Origin: Paenibacillus_E sp964253085
Lineage (GTDB): Bacteria; Bacillota; Bacilli; Paenibacillales; NBRC-103111
Direction of reading: 5' to 3'
Length of the DNA stretch: 64,000 bases
Assembly (NCBI RefSeq): GCF_964253085.1
Contig: NZ_CAXUQH020000001.1
Coordinates: forward strand, 7,998,001 to 8,062,000
Below the pieces are notes generated by a model that was given only the letters and a program-made list of their open reading frames with translations, had not been told where the DNA came from and did no database searches. Both the position numbers and the translations under genes were made by a program. Positions 26,294-35,554 of this stretch are shown piece by piece; positions within the stretch are counted from its first letter, which is position 1; every line of letters begins with the position of its first letter.

Positions 26294-27758
26294 TGCCGTC
26301 ACGAATACCCTACGAAGAGGCCCCATTGTTGCCTCCCTGCTGATCGCGGCTTTTGTCGCCCTATTAGCTCAAACCTTATTGAATGTCGCCTTGCCGAGCA
26401 TGATGAAGGATTTGAATGTCAATGAAAACACCATTCAATGGTTGATCAATGGTTATATGCTCGCAAACGGTGTTCTCGTCCCGATCAGTGCCTTTCTCAT
26501 TTCTCGCTTTACGACGCGAAATCTATTCTTAGCAGCATCCGGATTTTTCGCACTTGGCACCATCATTTGTGCCTTCTCCCCCGGCTTTAGCCTTTTATTA
26601 ACCGGGCGTCTCGTTCAGGCGGTTGGTGCTGGTATTCTCATGCCGCTGATGACGATCGTGTTCCTAACCATTTTCCCTGTTGCGGAACGTGGGAAAGCCA
26701 TGGGTCTTATGGGTCTTGCCATGATTTGTGCGCCTGCCATCGGACCGACATTATCTGGCTGGGTCGTTGAGCATCATTCCTGGCGTGTGCTCTTCTACAT
26801 CATTTTGCCATTATCTTTATTTGCACTGGTTTTCGGCGCTTTTTCCATGAAAAATGTGATCAAAACGTCTACACCTAAATTCGATATTCTTGGCGTTATT
26901 TTCTCTACTCTCGGCTTCGGTGGTTTGTTATACGGATTTAGTGATGCTGGATCCGATGGTTGGGGCAGCGCCACTGTTGTTAGTTGCTTAATTATTGGTG
27001 CCGTAGCCTTGCTTCTATTCGTATGGCGTGAGCTTAAAATAGAAAAACCACTTCTCGAGCTTCGCGTGTTCAAATACAGCATGTTCTCCTTAACCACTGT
27101 CATTAATGTCATCATTACGATGGCGATGTTTTCTGCAATGGTCTTGCTGCCGATCTTTTTGCAAAATATCCGTGGATTCTCACCGTTGGATTCTGGACTA
27201 TTGCTTCTGCCTGGTGCTATCCTGATGGGCATTATGTCCCCTGTGACGGGTATTATTTTTGACAAAATCGGAGGACGTTGGCTGGCTGTTATCGGTTTGA
27301 CGATTACAACGATTACAACTTACGAATTCAGTCACCTTACTGTTGATTCTACGTATTCCCATCTCATGCTGATCTACACCCTTCGGATGTTCGGGATGTC
27401 CATGCTGATGATGCCCATTCAAACAGCAGGCTTGAATCAACTGCCAAGACGTCTGAACGCGCATGGTTCGGCAATGTCCCAGACACTGCGGAATGTCGCG
27501 GGAGCGCTCGGTACAGCACTTCTCGTTACAATTATGACGAACACAGCAACTTCTCACGCGAAAGACCTTGTTATAGCTGGCAAAATCGATCCCAAAGACG
27601 CGGCAGCTATGGCCGACGTTACGCATCATGCCACGGTATATGGGATCAATTTCTCCTTTGAAATCGCAACATGGATGACGCTCGCCGCGCTGGTACTGGC
27701 CTTCTTTATCAGGAAGACTTCACCGGCCGAGGAACCTAGTGTTGAGAAAGCAGCGTAA
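26286..27758 (+). CDS. MFS multidrug exporter, DHA2 (EmrB/QacA/LmrB) family
   Basis: 490-residue drug:proton antiporter with about 14 membrane segments. It shows the DHA2 patterns LLNVALPSMMKDLNVNENTIQWLINGYML in helix 1-2, GRLVQAVGAGILMPL in helix 4 and motif C GLAMICAPAIGPTLSGWVVEHHSWR in helix 5. The ATG at 26286 follows GGAGGAAG and overlaps the end of marR; the long upstream frame belongs to marR. No membrane-fusion subunit is needed in a Gram-positive cell, and none is present. It is followed by a strong terminator. Confidence 0.92.
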   Translation: MSNAVTNTLRRGPIVASLLIAAFVALLAQTLLNVALPSMMKDLNVNENTIQWLINGYMLANGVLVPISAFLISRFTTRNLFLAASGFFALGTIICAFSPGFSLLLTGRLVQAVGAGILMPLMTIVFLTIFPVAERGKAMGLMGLAMICAPAIGPTLSGWVVEHHSWRVLFYIILPLSLFALVFGAFSMKNVIKTSTPKFDILGVIFSTLGFGGLLYGFSDAGSDGWGSATVVSCLIIGAVALLLFVWRELKIEKPLLELRVFKYSMFSLTTVINVIITMAMFSAMVLLPIFLQNIRGFSPLDSGLLLLPGAILMGIMSPVTGIIFDKIGGRWLAVIGLTITTITTYEFSHLTVDSTYSHLMLIYTLRMFGMSMLMMPIQTAGLNQLPRRLNAHGSAMSQTLRNVAGALGTALLVTIMTNTATSHAKDLVIAGKIDPKDAAAMADVTHHATVYGINFSFEIATWMTLAALVLAFFIRKTSPAEEPSVEKAA

Positions 27759-27787
27759 CGAAGCGAGGCTTCTAGCATAATAGAACG

Positions 27788-27822
27788 ACAAAAAAGGGTC
27801 ATCTGTGAAGATGACCTTTTTG
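27788..27822 (+). terminator. intrinsic terminator of the marR-exporter operon
   Basis: A6 then stem GGGTCATCT/AGATGACC with a GTGA loop and T5; symmetric, so it can act in both directions. Confidence 0.9.
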
Positions 27823-27832
27823 CTAATATAAA

Positions 27833-27985
27833 TTAGTTAATAAAATCTACATATTGCATTAATCGCTTCAACATAACAACGGCTTGAGCACGACTTGCAT
27901 TTGCAGAAGGCACCAAAGTACCGTGCCTTCAGTTAGTCCGAAGCGTTCGGCAATTTCCATATTGGACAACACGTCTACGATGGCG
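27833..27985 (-). pseudogene. SLH-domain C-terminus remnant, frameshifted
   Basis: The minus strand encodes SANASRAQAVVMLKRLMQYV then DFIN and a stop, a good match to the C-terminal end of the last S-layer-homology repeat. Upstream, the match continues in another frame as EIAERFGLTEG, so about 5 extra bases break the frame near 27910-27916. No start or longer SLH protein can be joined to it. This is a fossil of a secreted S-layer-attached protein. The rest of the gap up to 28253 is AT-rich and holds nothing that could be called beyond the binding site of the next gene. Confidence 0.6.
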
Positions 27986-28253
27986 ATAAATACGCATTGT
28001 AACTCATCACTTCTAGCCCCCATGCAGGAATCATCTTTCATTCCGCATGCTCTATGTTATCAAACTTCCCATGAAATTTGTTGGTTTTTAGCGAAAATTG
28101 TATAGTATATTTATTTACTACATGTTACGATGTTAAATTTATACTATTTAAGTACTTTTATCGACAAAGTATAAGGGATGGTTTACAATATTTATGAAAC
28201 TTATTGAATACTTATGCAATAGTGAGATTTAGCGGTAGATAGGGGGCTTAATA

Positions 28254-30509
28254 GTGATTACAACAAATAAACCTGCATTTATACAAGAATCCAAACTGTT
28301 TTGTAAACACATAGGCATGAATCCTAAAGAGATTCCATTTCCCCAGAAGGTACTATCACCTGCTGAATTGCAAAATAAAAGGGAAGAGTATGAAGAAATT
28401 TTATCAGTCGTCAGCTTCTTTGGAGAAAAAATTCTTCATCATCTAAAAGGAACTCCACTTCTACTATCTGTTTCCAATGATACAGGTTTCATCCTTCATA
28501 TGATGGGTGACGAAACGATAAAAAAAACCATCAACCAGCTAGGAATTAGCTCAGGTGTGCAGTTTACTGAAGCTAGCATGGGAACCAACGTCGTTAATAT
28601 GGCATTAAAATATAACCAGTCCCCCATCCAACTTATTGGTGATGATCATTATCACGAATACTTACACGACAGCGCTTGCTATGCTGTTGCATTCCATTAC
28701 ACAGACGTCAACGACCTTCTTGGAAGCTTGGTTATCATGACCGCTAAAGAGTTCCAGAATCCCATGTTACTAACAATGCTAGCAACTACGGTAGATTCGA
28801 TTGAAAGAGAACTCCTACTACGCAAGCAGAATCGAAAACTAAATATTTTAAACCAAATCATTATGGATAATACCCGTAATGGCATTATTTTGACGAATCG
28901 GGATGGAGAAATTATTACCTTCAACCAATACGCCGAATTATTTACTGGCAAGTCTAAAGAAGACATGTTAGGTACAAAAGTTCAAGATCTAGCCTCTATG
29001 GGAGAATATATATACGAAGTTATTCAAAATGGAAAAACATTCGAAGACGTTCAAATGACTTTTGAGCAAAGTTCAACAGAAGATCGACTAGTTTGCCTAT
29101 TCGATGCTTACCCGCTATATGATGAGAAAAAGCAGTTACTAGGCGCCTTTGGACAATTTAGAAGTATTACTGAACGGGTCCGAGCTGAAGAACGATACAA
29201 TTATTTGGCTAATCACGATGATTTAACCAAGCTCCCCAATCGTCGATATTATATGGATAAAGTTACCCAATTAATTCAACATACGCAAGCTGCAGACCAT
29301 CAGGTTGCCATCGTTTGTTTAGATTTAGACCGCTTCAAGATTATTAATGATACGTTAGGCCACTCTAGCGGAGATTTAATCCTCATTATGGTTGCTTCAC
29401 GGCTTCAAGATATTCTGGGGCCGGGTGAATTTGTAGCTAGAATGGGCGGAGATGAATTTATGTTCGTCTTCTCTCACATTTCAAGCGAGGAACAGGTTTT
29501 AGATCGAGTCAAAGCCATCCTCCATATTTTCAACATACCTTACAATTTAAATGGATACGAATTCCATTTAACAGCAAGTGCGGGTATCTCTTTCTATCCG
29601 AAAGATGGGGATAACCTTGAGAATTTAATGATAACAGCAGATACGGCCATGTACAGTGCAAAGAATCGCGGCTTAAACATGTATGCCCTGTATTCGCCCG
29701 ATATGAACGTATCGACACGCGAGAAAATGGCTTTGGAAAGTTCACTGCGGAAAGCTATTGAGAATAATGAATTCCGATTGTACTATCAGCCTCAAGTGGA
29801 TATTAGAAGCGGTGAAATTAAAGGTGTAGAGGCGCTAGTCCGTTGGCAGCATCCCACTAAGGGGTTAATACCACCCAACGATTTTATCCCCATTGCCGAA
29901 GAGACAGGCTTAATCACTCAGATCGACAGATGGGTTTTACGAACCGCCTGCATGCAGAACAAGAAATGGCAAGATCAGGGCCTCCCGCCATTCCGAGTCT
30001 CAGTGAATTTATCATCACAGGAATTCCTGGATGATGCCCTTGTCGATGTGGTTAAAACCGTGTTGCATGAAACGGGTTTAGAACCTAAATACTTGGACCT
30101 TGAAATTACTGAAACGATGACGATGAACGTAAACCATGCTATCCCCATGCTTCGTAACCTGCATTCCCTAGGCATTCAAATAAGTATGGACGATTTCGGG
30201 ACCGGCTACAGTTCTTTAAATTATCTGAAAAACTTTTCAATCGATCGATTAAAAATAGATCAAAGCTTTGTCAGAGACATTGGCAATGGTTCCAATGGGA
30301 CTAACATTGTGAGTATTATTATTGCCATAGCCCACAGCATGAATCTAGAAGTCGTTGCTGAAGGTGTAGAAGAGAAAGAGCAGCTTCGCTTCCTGCAGAT
30401 TCAAAAATGCGATGAGGTTCAAGGCTATTACTTTAGCCCCCCACTTCCGGGAGAAGAATTCGATAAATCTTTTCTGGATCTTATTTCTAGAATGAAAAAG
30501 TTGTACTGA
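28254..30509 (+). CDS. GAF-PAS-GGDEF-EAL cyclic-di-GMP turnover protein
   Basis: 751-residue soluble protein. Residues about 65-195 form a GAF-like domain of the type found in AcoR-like activators (LLLSVSNDTGFILHMMGDE), about 205-320 a PAS domain, about 325-490 a GGDEF domain and about 505-745 an EAL domain. GGDEF is intact (RMGGDEF), but the allosteric RxxD inhibition site is missing (GPGE instead). EAL residues are present: EALVRW, DDFGTGYSSL, EVVAEGVEE. Both activities may thus be live. It has no membrane segment. Start is GTG at 28254, 7 nt behind AGGGGG. It is followed 28 nt later by the thiamine-diphosphate enzyme on the same strand. It is visibly AT-richer than genes to the left. Confidence 0.92.
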   Translation: MITTNKPAFIQESKLFCKHIGMNPKEIPFPQKVLSPAELQNKREEYEEILSVVSFFGEKILHHLKGTPLLLSVSNDTGFILHMMGDETIKKTINQLGISSGVQFTEASMGTNVVNMALKYNQSPIQLIGDDHYHEYLHDSACYAVAFHYTDVNDLLGSLVIMTAKEFQNPMLLTMLATTVDSIERELLLRKQNRKLNILNQIIMDNTRNGIILTNRDGEIITFNQYAELFTGKSKEDMLGTKVQDLASMGEYIYEVIQNGKTFEDVQMTFEQSSTEDRLVCLFDAYPLYDEKKQLLGAFGQFRSITERVRAEERYNYLANHDDLTKLPNRRYYMDKVTQLIQHTQAADHQVAIVCLDLDRFKIINDTLGHSSGDLILIMVASRLQDILGPGEFVARMGGDEFMFVFSHISSEEQVLDRVKAILHIFNIPYNLNGYEFHLTASAGISFYPKDGDNLENLMITADTAMYSAKNRGLNMYALYSPDMNVSTREKMALESSLRKAIENNEFRLYYQPQVDIRSGEIKGVEALVRWQHPTKGLIPPNDFIPIAEETGLITQIDRWVLRTACMQNKKWQDQGLPPFRVSVNLSSQEFLDDALVDVVKTVLHETGLEPKYLDLEITETMTMNVNHAIPMLRNLHSLGIQISMDDFGTGYSSLNYLKNFSIDRLKIDQSFVRDIGNGSNGTNIVSIIIAIAHSMNLEVVAEGVEEKEQLRFLQIQKCDEVQGYYFSPPLPGEEFDKSFLDLISRMKKLY

Positions 30510-30537
30510 TATAAACATCTAGGGGGATCAAGGCCTT

Positions 30538-32160
30538 ATGCCGTCTGTAAGCAGTGTTCTAGTTAAGCACTTGTCAAAATGGGGAATTACCCATGTGTTC
30601 GGAATACCTGGTAAGCCTGTAACACCACTTGTGTTAGAGATGGACAATGTGGGGATCTCATTTGTACTGAGCAAGCATGAAGAAGGGGCTGGCCTTTCGG
30701 CAGCAGGCTATGCTTTAGCACGGAATACTCTAGGCGTTGCACTTGGCACAGCCGGCCCAGGCGGAATAAACATGCTGACAGCGGCAGGTCAAGCGCTTTT
30801 TTCCAATGTTCCCGTGTTGTTTCTGACGGGTTCTCCGCCAATCCGCGACATTGGAAAAGTGCTTGGACAAGACAGTACAATGTTTGGAACGGATCTTGTG
30901 AAAATGTTCGAGCCCGTAACGAAATTCAGTGCACGAGTAGAGCGTGGAGAGTTGCTTAATAGTTACTTAGCTCACGCTATGGAGCATGCATTTACAGGTG
31001 TCAAAGGACCGGTACATCTTAATATCCCCGCCGACGTCTTGTTAGAGCAAATAGATGACTTTGAATTAACGCTCCCAGATGCTTATCCGACAACCATAGC
31101 TTCTAATTTAGATCATGTTGCCACGCTTCTAGCTGAGGCTAAACGTCCCTTATTATTCCTAGGGGGGGCGCTTCATGCTTTAGGCGCTTACAAAGAAATT
31201 GAAGCCTTTGCCCAGAAGTGGGCCCTTCCAGTAACGACAACCCCAGGAGGCAAAGGAGTCTTTCTGTCGAATCACCCTTTACATCTGGGACCATACGGCC
31301 TTGGTGGGAATGCCCTTTCAGAAGCCTACATCCGTGAGGGAGTCGATCTATTGATTGTGGTCGGGAGTCAACTAAGTGATCTGGAGATTCCTGGTTTTGA
31401 TCCCTCAATCTATCCTAAGCATATTATCCACTTTGATCACGACTCCCGCTTTATAGGGAAAGCTGTCCCCGTGGCTACTACTCCTGTACTCGGCAACATC
31501 CGTAGTAATCTACGAGCGTTGCTGTCATACGCCGATATTACAGTTGCACCAAGGCGTATGCCCGATATTTTTGAAATGGAAGATAGCCACGTAACAGGTG
31601 ACCTTCTGCGTGGTAAACAAGTGATGGAGATTCTCCGCGAGGAATTACCTGAGGATACGCTGGTTTATGGGGATGCTGGCAGCCATTCTTTTTATGCTAT
31701 CAAATATTTTGACATTAAGGTGCCGGGTACTTTTTACTTTGAGGAAGTATATGCCACTATGGGGCGTGCTATTGGCTATGCTGTTGGGGCCAAATTCGGG
31801 GCTCCAAATCGGACAGTCGCTTGTTTGACAGGCGATGGCTGCATGTTTATGAATGGGACGGAGGTTTCCACTTCGGTCAACCACGACGCTCCTGTGCTCT
31901 TTCTGGTCGCGAACAATCAATGTATCGACATGGTAGATAAAGGGATGGAACGACATTTAGGCAGAGCCGTGGGGACTACCTACAAGGCGCCGTTAGATGG
32001 GGCCAAATTTGGTGAAGCTCTTGGTGCAAGAGGTTACCGTTGTACAACGGCTGAGGAGCTTAGACACGCCATTCAAGACGCAATTAGAAGCAATCAAACG
32101 AGCGTAATTGATATTATCATGGATCCTAAAGAAATTCCTCCAACGATGAAGAGGGGATAG
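30538..32160 (+). CDS. thiamine-diphosphate-dependent enzyme, acetolactate-synthase-like
   Basis: 540-residue member of the ThDP enzyme family (acetolactate synthase/pyruvate decarboxylase/glyoxylate carboligase fold). The N-terminal PYR domain has the catalytic Glu in SKHEEGAGLSAAGYA (near residue 48), followed by the GTAGPGGINMLTAAGQA loop. The central domain is non-catalytic. The C-terminal PP domain has the diphosphate motif GDGCMFMNGTE...NNQ (near residue 428). The exact reaction is not decided. It is co-oriented with, and 12 nt before, a carboxymuconolactone-decarboxylase-like gene, so both probably act in one catabolic step chain. Confidence 0.86.
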   Translation: MPSVSSVLVKHLSKWGITHVFGIPGKPVTPLVLEMDNVGISFVLSKHEEGAGLSAAGYALARNTLGVALGTAGPGGINMLTAAGQALFSNVPVLFLTGSPPIRDIGKVLGQDSTMFGTDLVKMFEPVTKFSARVERGELLNSYLAHAMEHAFTGVKGPVHLNIPADVLLEQIDDFELTLPDAYPTTIASNLDHVATLLAEAKRPLLFLGGALHALGAYKEIEAFAQKWALPVTTTPGGKGVFLSNHPLHLGPYGLGGNALSEAYIREGVDLLIVVGSQLSDLEIPGFDPSIYPKHIIHFDHDSRFIGKAVPVATTPVLGNIRSNLRALLSYADITVAPRRMPDIFEMEDSHVTGDLLRGKQVMEILREELPEDTLVYGDAGSHSFYAIKYFDIKVPGTFYFEEVYATMGRAIGYAVGAKFGAPNRTVACLTGDGCMFMNGTEVSTSVNHDAPVLFLVANNQCIDMVDKGMERHLGRAVGTTYKAPLDGAKFGEALGARGYRCTTAEELRHAIQDAIRSNQTSVIDIIMDPKEIPPTMKRG

Positions 32161-32171
32161 CGAGGTTTTTT

Positions 32172-32576
32172 ATGAAGGCGAATAAAACGAATCAAGAACG
32201 CTATGAAGCTGGTATCGATACTCTACAGACTATGGTTGGCGACCATGGGGTCAGTATGATTAAACAAATCGGAGAGTTCTTTCCTGACTTCGGCCATACA
32301 TTAGTAGCATTTGGTTTTGGCGACCTCTACTCGAGAGATATCCTTGACTTGAAACAACGAGAAATGATTACGATAACGTCTCTAATTACACAAGGAGCTA
32401 CTGAGCAGTTGCCTTTTCATCTCCATGCAGGGCTTAATGTTGGGTTAAAGCCCCAGGAAATCCTCGAAATCATCCTACATTGTGGTGGTTACGCAGGATT
32501 CCCTAAGGCATGTGGTGCTCTTGATGTAGCACGTAAGGTTTTTATGGAACGCGGGATAGAACATACTAATAAATAA
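32172..32576 (+). CDS. carboxymuconolactone decarboxylase family protein
   Basis: 134-residue all-alpha protein of the PcaC/AhpD-like CMD family. Landmarks are LKQREMITITSLITQGATEQLPFHLHAGLNVGLKPQEI and the C-terminal IILHCGGYAGFPKA. There is no CxxC, so it is of the PcaC type and not AhpD. A true PcaC role is unlikely without other protocatechuate genes nearby; an accessory enzyme for the adjacent ThDP protein is more likely. It converges with the ABC permease gene 6 nt away; no terminator is seen between them. Confidence 0.87.
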   Translation: MKANKTNQERYEAGIDTLQTMVGDHGVSMIKQIGEFFPDFGHTLVAFGFGDLYSRDILDLKQREMITITSLITQGATEQLPFHLHAGLNVGLKPQEILEIILHCGGYAGFPKACGALDVARKVFMERGIEHTNK

Positions 32577-32582
32577 TTACTC

Positions 32583-33536
32583 CTAAGAAGCCACATCTTT
32601 CTTCGTGAATACTAGCCATGCTACTAAGTTGAAAATGAAGAAATAGATGCTCAATACGACAATCGAGAATTGAAGCGTCATCCCCGTCTGATACGGGCGA
32701 CCGCTCAAATACTGGGACAGATCAATATTAGCAAATAGCAGGTATTTACTCCATTCGTAAGGCTGCAAAAGCTCCATGAAAATCGCCCCTGCAAATAGAG
32801 CAAAGATGGAGAAGCCAATCGCCATGATACTGCTGCGGAAAGCAGAAGAAATCATGAAGGCCATTGTGACGAAAATAATCGTAGACACGCCATTGAGTAG
32901 ATAGGTTTTCCACAAGTTAGCAACCATGCTTTTCTCTACAACCTGGCCCGCTGCATCGATGGTTACTAGGGGTAGGTCAATCAACCCAAACTTATATAGA
33001 ATCCCGTTTACTAGAATAGACACAACGAACAGAATAATTAACAAGAACAAACCAAAAGCAATCATGGATAAATATTTGGACACTAGAATTTTCGTTCGAT
33101 TCGCTGGTCGAATCAAGAGTAACTTGATGGTCCCTGTCGTGAATTCACCAGCCAAGCTGTCCCCTGCAACAATAACGGTGAACAAGGTGATTAAGATAAT
33201 TAAGTGCGCCGAATCGTTAATTCCGCTCCACATGGTCCCCCCTTCCGGGTGAATATTATGCTCGAGATGGTAGTCGTACCTAGCAATCTGCTTTTCGATG
33301 CTGGCCTTGCTCTCAGCACTCCGTTTCGGCTCTTTCAGCGCATCGGTGAGCTCCTGCTTCTGCTCGATTACGTGATTCCGCCACGCATCGACCTCTCCCG
33401 ATTTGTCATCATAGTACCAATCCATGAAACTGCCTAAGAAAACGGCGCCAATCATGATGGCGACCATGATCCATGTACGTACACGACGGTAGAGCTTCAT
33501 ATTTTCGTTCAGAAACAAATTAACCAACTTGCTCAC
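32583..33536 (-). CDS. ABC-2 type permease, last gene of the GntR operon
   Basis: 317-residue permease with about six membrane segments. A long extracytoplasmic or loop region with a Lys/Glu-rich coiled coil lies between helices 1 and 2 (residues about 40-105). The conserved GEFTTGTIKLLLIRPANRTKILVSK loop matches the permease at 21497-22291, so both stem from the same family. Start is probably GTG at 33536, overlapping the ATPase gene by 17 nt. It is the last gene of the six-gene operon. Confidence 0.88.
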   Translation of the reverse strand: MSKLVNLFLNENMKLYRRVRTWIMVAIMIGAVFLGSFMDWYYDDKSGEVDAWRNHVIEQKQELTDALKEPKRSAESKASIEKQIARYDYHLEHNIHPEGGTMWSGINDSAHLIILITLFTVIVAGDSLAGEFTTGTIKLLLIRPANRTKILVSKYLSMIAFGLFLLIILFVVSILVNGILYKFGLIDLPLVTIDAAGQVVEKSMVANLWKTYLLNGVSTIIFVTMAFMISSAFRSSIMAIGFSIFALFAGAIFMELLQPYEWSKYLLFANIDLSQYLSGRPYQTGMTLQFSIVVLSIYFFIFNLVAWLVFTKKDVAS

Positions 33537-34452
33537 CCCCAGTCATTTCCAAGAACCGATCTTCTAGTGATTGTCGCAGCACCTGAACACCGTAGATCCG
33601 GATATCTCTACGCATCAAGTCTGCCAAAATGTCAGGAATACAGTCTCTCTCTGTCACAACCTCTACGCCTTGTGGAACAATCTTTACATCTTTCACACCT
33701 GTCATACCAACAATAGCTGAGTGTACCAGCTCCGCAGGTGTAACTTCGATCAAGTAAGTTTGCGTCCCATCCTGCGAATCTGCCATGAAATCTTGAATTG
33801 TCTTCACATCAACTAGTTTGCCTTGCTGAAGAATGGCAACACGATCACACATCAGCTCCATCTCGCTCAGCAAATGACTGGAAACAATAACGGTGATCCC
33901 TTCGGATCGCGTCAGATAACGCAGGTACTCACGCAGCTCACGTATCCCTGCAGGGTCCAGGCCATTCGTCGGCTCATCCAGAATGAGCAGTGACGGCCTG
34001 TGCAGCAGCGCCTGAGCGACCCCCAGTCGCTGGCGCATACCGAGCGAATACTTTTTCACCTTATCATGTATCCGCGTCTCCAACTTCACCAGCTTGACCA
34101 CTTCGTCAATGCGTTCCTTCGTAACTCCGGGAACCATGCGCGCATAATGAATAAGGTTATGATAGCCACTTAAATACTTATACATTTCCGGATTCTCAAC
34201 AATTGCTCCCACATGGCGGATCGCTTGCTCAAAGTCATGCTTAATGTTCTTCCCTTTAATTACAATTTCGCCCTGCGTGATAGACATTAATCCAACCATC
34301 ATACGGATCGTTGTCGTCTTCCCTGCACCATTTGGCCCGAGGAATCCGAAGATCTCACCTTGCGGCACGTCAAACGTTAGATTATCAATAATGGTTGTTC
34401 GCCCGATCCGCTTCGTAACCCCGCGCAGACTTACAATAGGTTCACTGCTCAT
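33520..34452 (-). CDS. ABC transporter ATP-binding protein (BcrA-like)
   Basis: 310-residue ATPase: Walker A GPNGAGKTTT, signature YSLGMRQRLGVAQALL, Walker B LLILDEPTNGLDPAGIRELRE and H-loop SSHLLSEMEL. The C-terminal domain of about 90 residues is complete, unlike in the close paralogue at 20758-21504. AAGGAGG lies 7 nt upstream of the ATG. It is preceded by the DUF4097 gene and overlaps the permease gene. It exports or senses an envelope-active compound by family analogy. Confidence 0.92.
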   Translation of the reverse strand: MSSEPIVSLRGVTKRIGRTTIIDNLTFDVPQGEIFGFLGPNGAGKTTTIRMMVGLMSITQGEIVIKGKNIKHDFEQAIRHVGAIVENPEMYKYLSGYHNLIHYARMVPGVTKERIDEVVKLVKLETRIHDKVKKYSLGMRQRLGVAQALLHRPSLLILDEPTNGLDPAGIRELREYLRYLTRSEGITVIVSSHLLSEMELMCDRVAILQQGKLVDVKTIQDFMADSQDGTQTYLIEVTPAELVHSAIVGMTGVKDVKIVPQGVEVVTERDCIPDILADLMRRDIRIYGVQVLRQSLEDRFLEMTGGEQVG

Positions 34453-34472
34453 GGATAAGCCTCCTTCTCGAT

Positions 34473-35552
34473 TTAGTTAACTTGGAAAATGATATCGCCT
34501 GAGGCCACCTTGGCCTCTATTTTTCTTGTCCCTTTGCCTAAGACACCGTTCATGCGGGTGTCAAATTCGTTGTCGGTACCCTTTTGGATAGGTAAAGGAA
34601 GTAAGGATTGAATGCGTCCCGCACTCACCGCAGCATCCAACGTATACCCCTCATCTTTGGACAAAATGAACGTCAGATTACCGCCCGCGTTCGACACTAC
34701 TTGCGTGTCTCCCTGGATATGGTCAAATTTCATATCGGAACCATGTCCTACAACGGATACAGCACCTTTCATTTCACGAAAGAACACGGATCCGTATTTC
34801 GCATTTCCTGTAACTTCCCCTGTAATGTCTGTTAGATCGGTATCGCCTGATTGATGATCGAGGACCAGATTACCTTGCATACGATCCATATTGGCATTAC
34901 TAGATCGGTTCACCAATTCCACATTTCCCTTAATGTCGGCCATGTATAGACTTCCATAGGAGGATTTCACTTTGAGATCTCCCTTTACATTGACAATTTC
35001 CATGAGCCCACTGGTAGATGTAGCCGTAACATTCCCGTTAATCCCGCTGATTCGCACAGCGCCATCTTTATTCTCAATCGTCGACTTCATCATTTCGGGG
35101 ATAGCAAGTACATAATCGATAGATACATAGTCAGGATCAATGGCCTTTCCGTTCGCTGTCGTAACAAACGTGAGTTGTCCATTCTGGAGTTCTTGTTCGA
35201 CCTTAACAGCGTCTCGCCTGCGATTAGCCACCTCTGTATTCGCGGCAGTTACTGTCACCGTAGCCTGTAACCGAATCGTAGACGTCTCCGAACGTTGTAC
35301 GGATATTTTGCCTTTTTGACTTGTTAGCCGTACTTCCTTGATCTCTGGCTTGTTAATTTCTGATTGAAGCTGCGCGGTTTCCGTTACAGCTCGCCTCTCG
35401 CCGATATAGGCCTCTGTCTTCTCTTCATTCACGAATTGCTCGATGAACGCTTGAAAAACATCTTCCTTACGGATGAACACATCCAGAATGGAGAGTAGGA
35501 ACAGCATCACAACGGAGATGAGAAGAACACTTCTTTTTTGCCGGAACGACAT
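34473..35552 (-). CDS. DUF4097 beta-strand-repeat protein, membrane anchored
   Basis: 359-residue protein with an N-terminal membrane segment (about residues 8-27), then an extracellular domain. The C-terminal 200 residues are a regular beta repeat of the DUF4097 (adhesin-like) type, with repeating phrases such as GNVTATSTSGLMEI, GDLKVKSSYGSLY and GNVELVNRSSNAN. The ATG at 35552 lies 7 nt behind GGAGG; the GTG at 35558 is too close to that site. It sits between the two ABC modules in the operon. This family is often found beside envelope-stress regulators; a direct role is not known. Confidence 0.85.
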   Translation of the reverse strand: MSFRQKRSVLLISVVMLFLLSILDVFIRKEDVFQAFIEQFVNEEKTEAYIGERRAVTETAQLQSEINKPEIKEVRLTSQKGKISVQRSETSTIRLQATVTVTAANTEVANRRRDAVKVEQELQNGQLTFVTTANGKAIDPDYVSIDYVLAIPEMMKSTIENKDGAVRISGINGNVTATSTSGLMEIVNVKGDLKVKSSYGSLYMADIKGNVELVNRSSNANMDRMQGNLVLDHQSGDTDLTDITGEVTGNAKYGSVFFREMKGAVSVVGHGSDMKFDHIQGDTQVVSNAGGNLTFILSKDEGYTLDAAVSAGRIQSLLPLPIQKGTDNEFDTRMNGVLGKGTRKIEAKVASGDIIFQVN

Positions 35553-35554
35553 CC

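Noticed and set aside
27845..27990. LuxR-type helix-turn-helix (NMEIAERFGLTEGTV)
   Set aside because: The first glance suggests a LuxR motif, but the downstream frame fits the end of an SLH repeat far better (SRAQAVVMLKRL), and GLTEG also fits that repeat.
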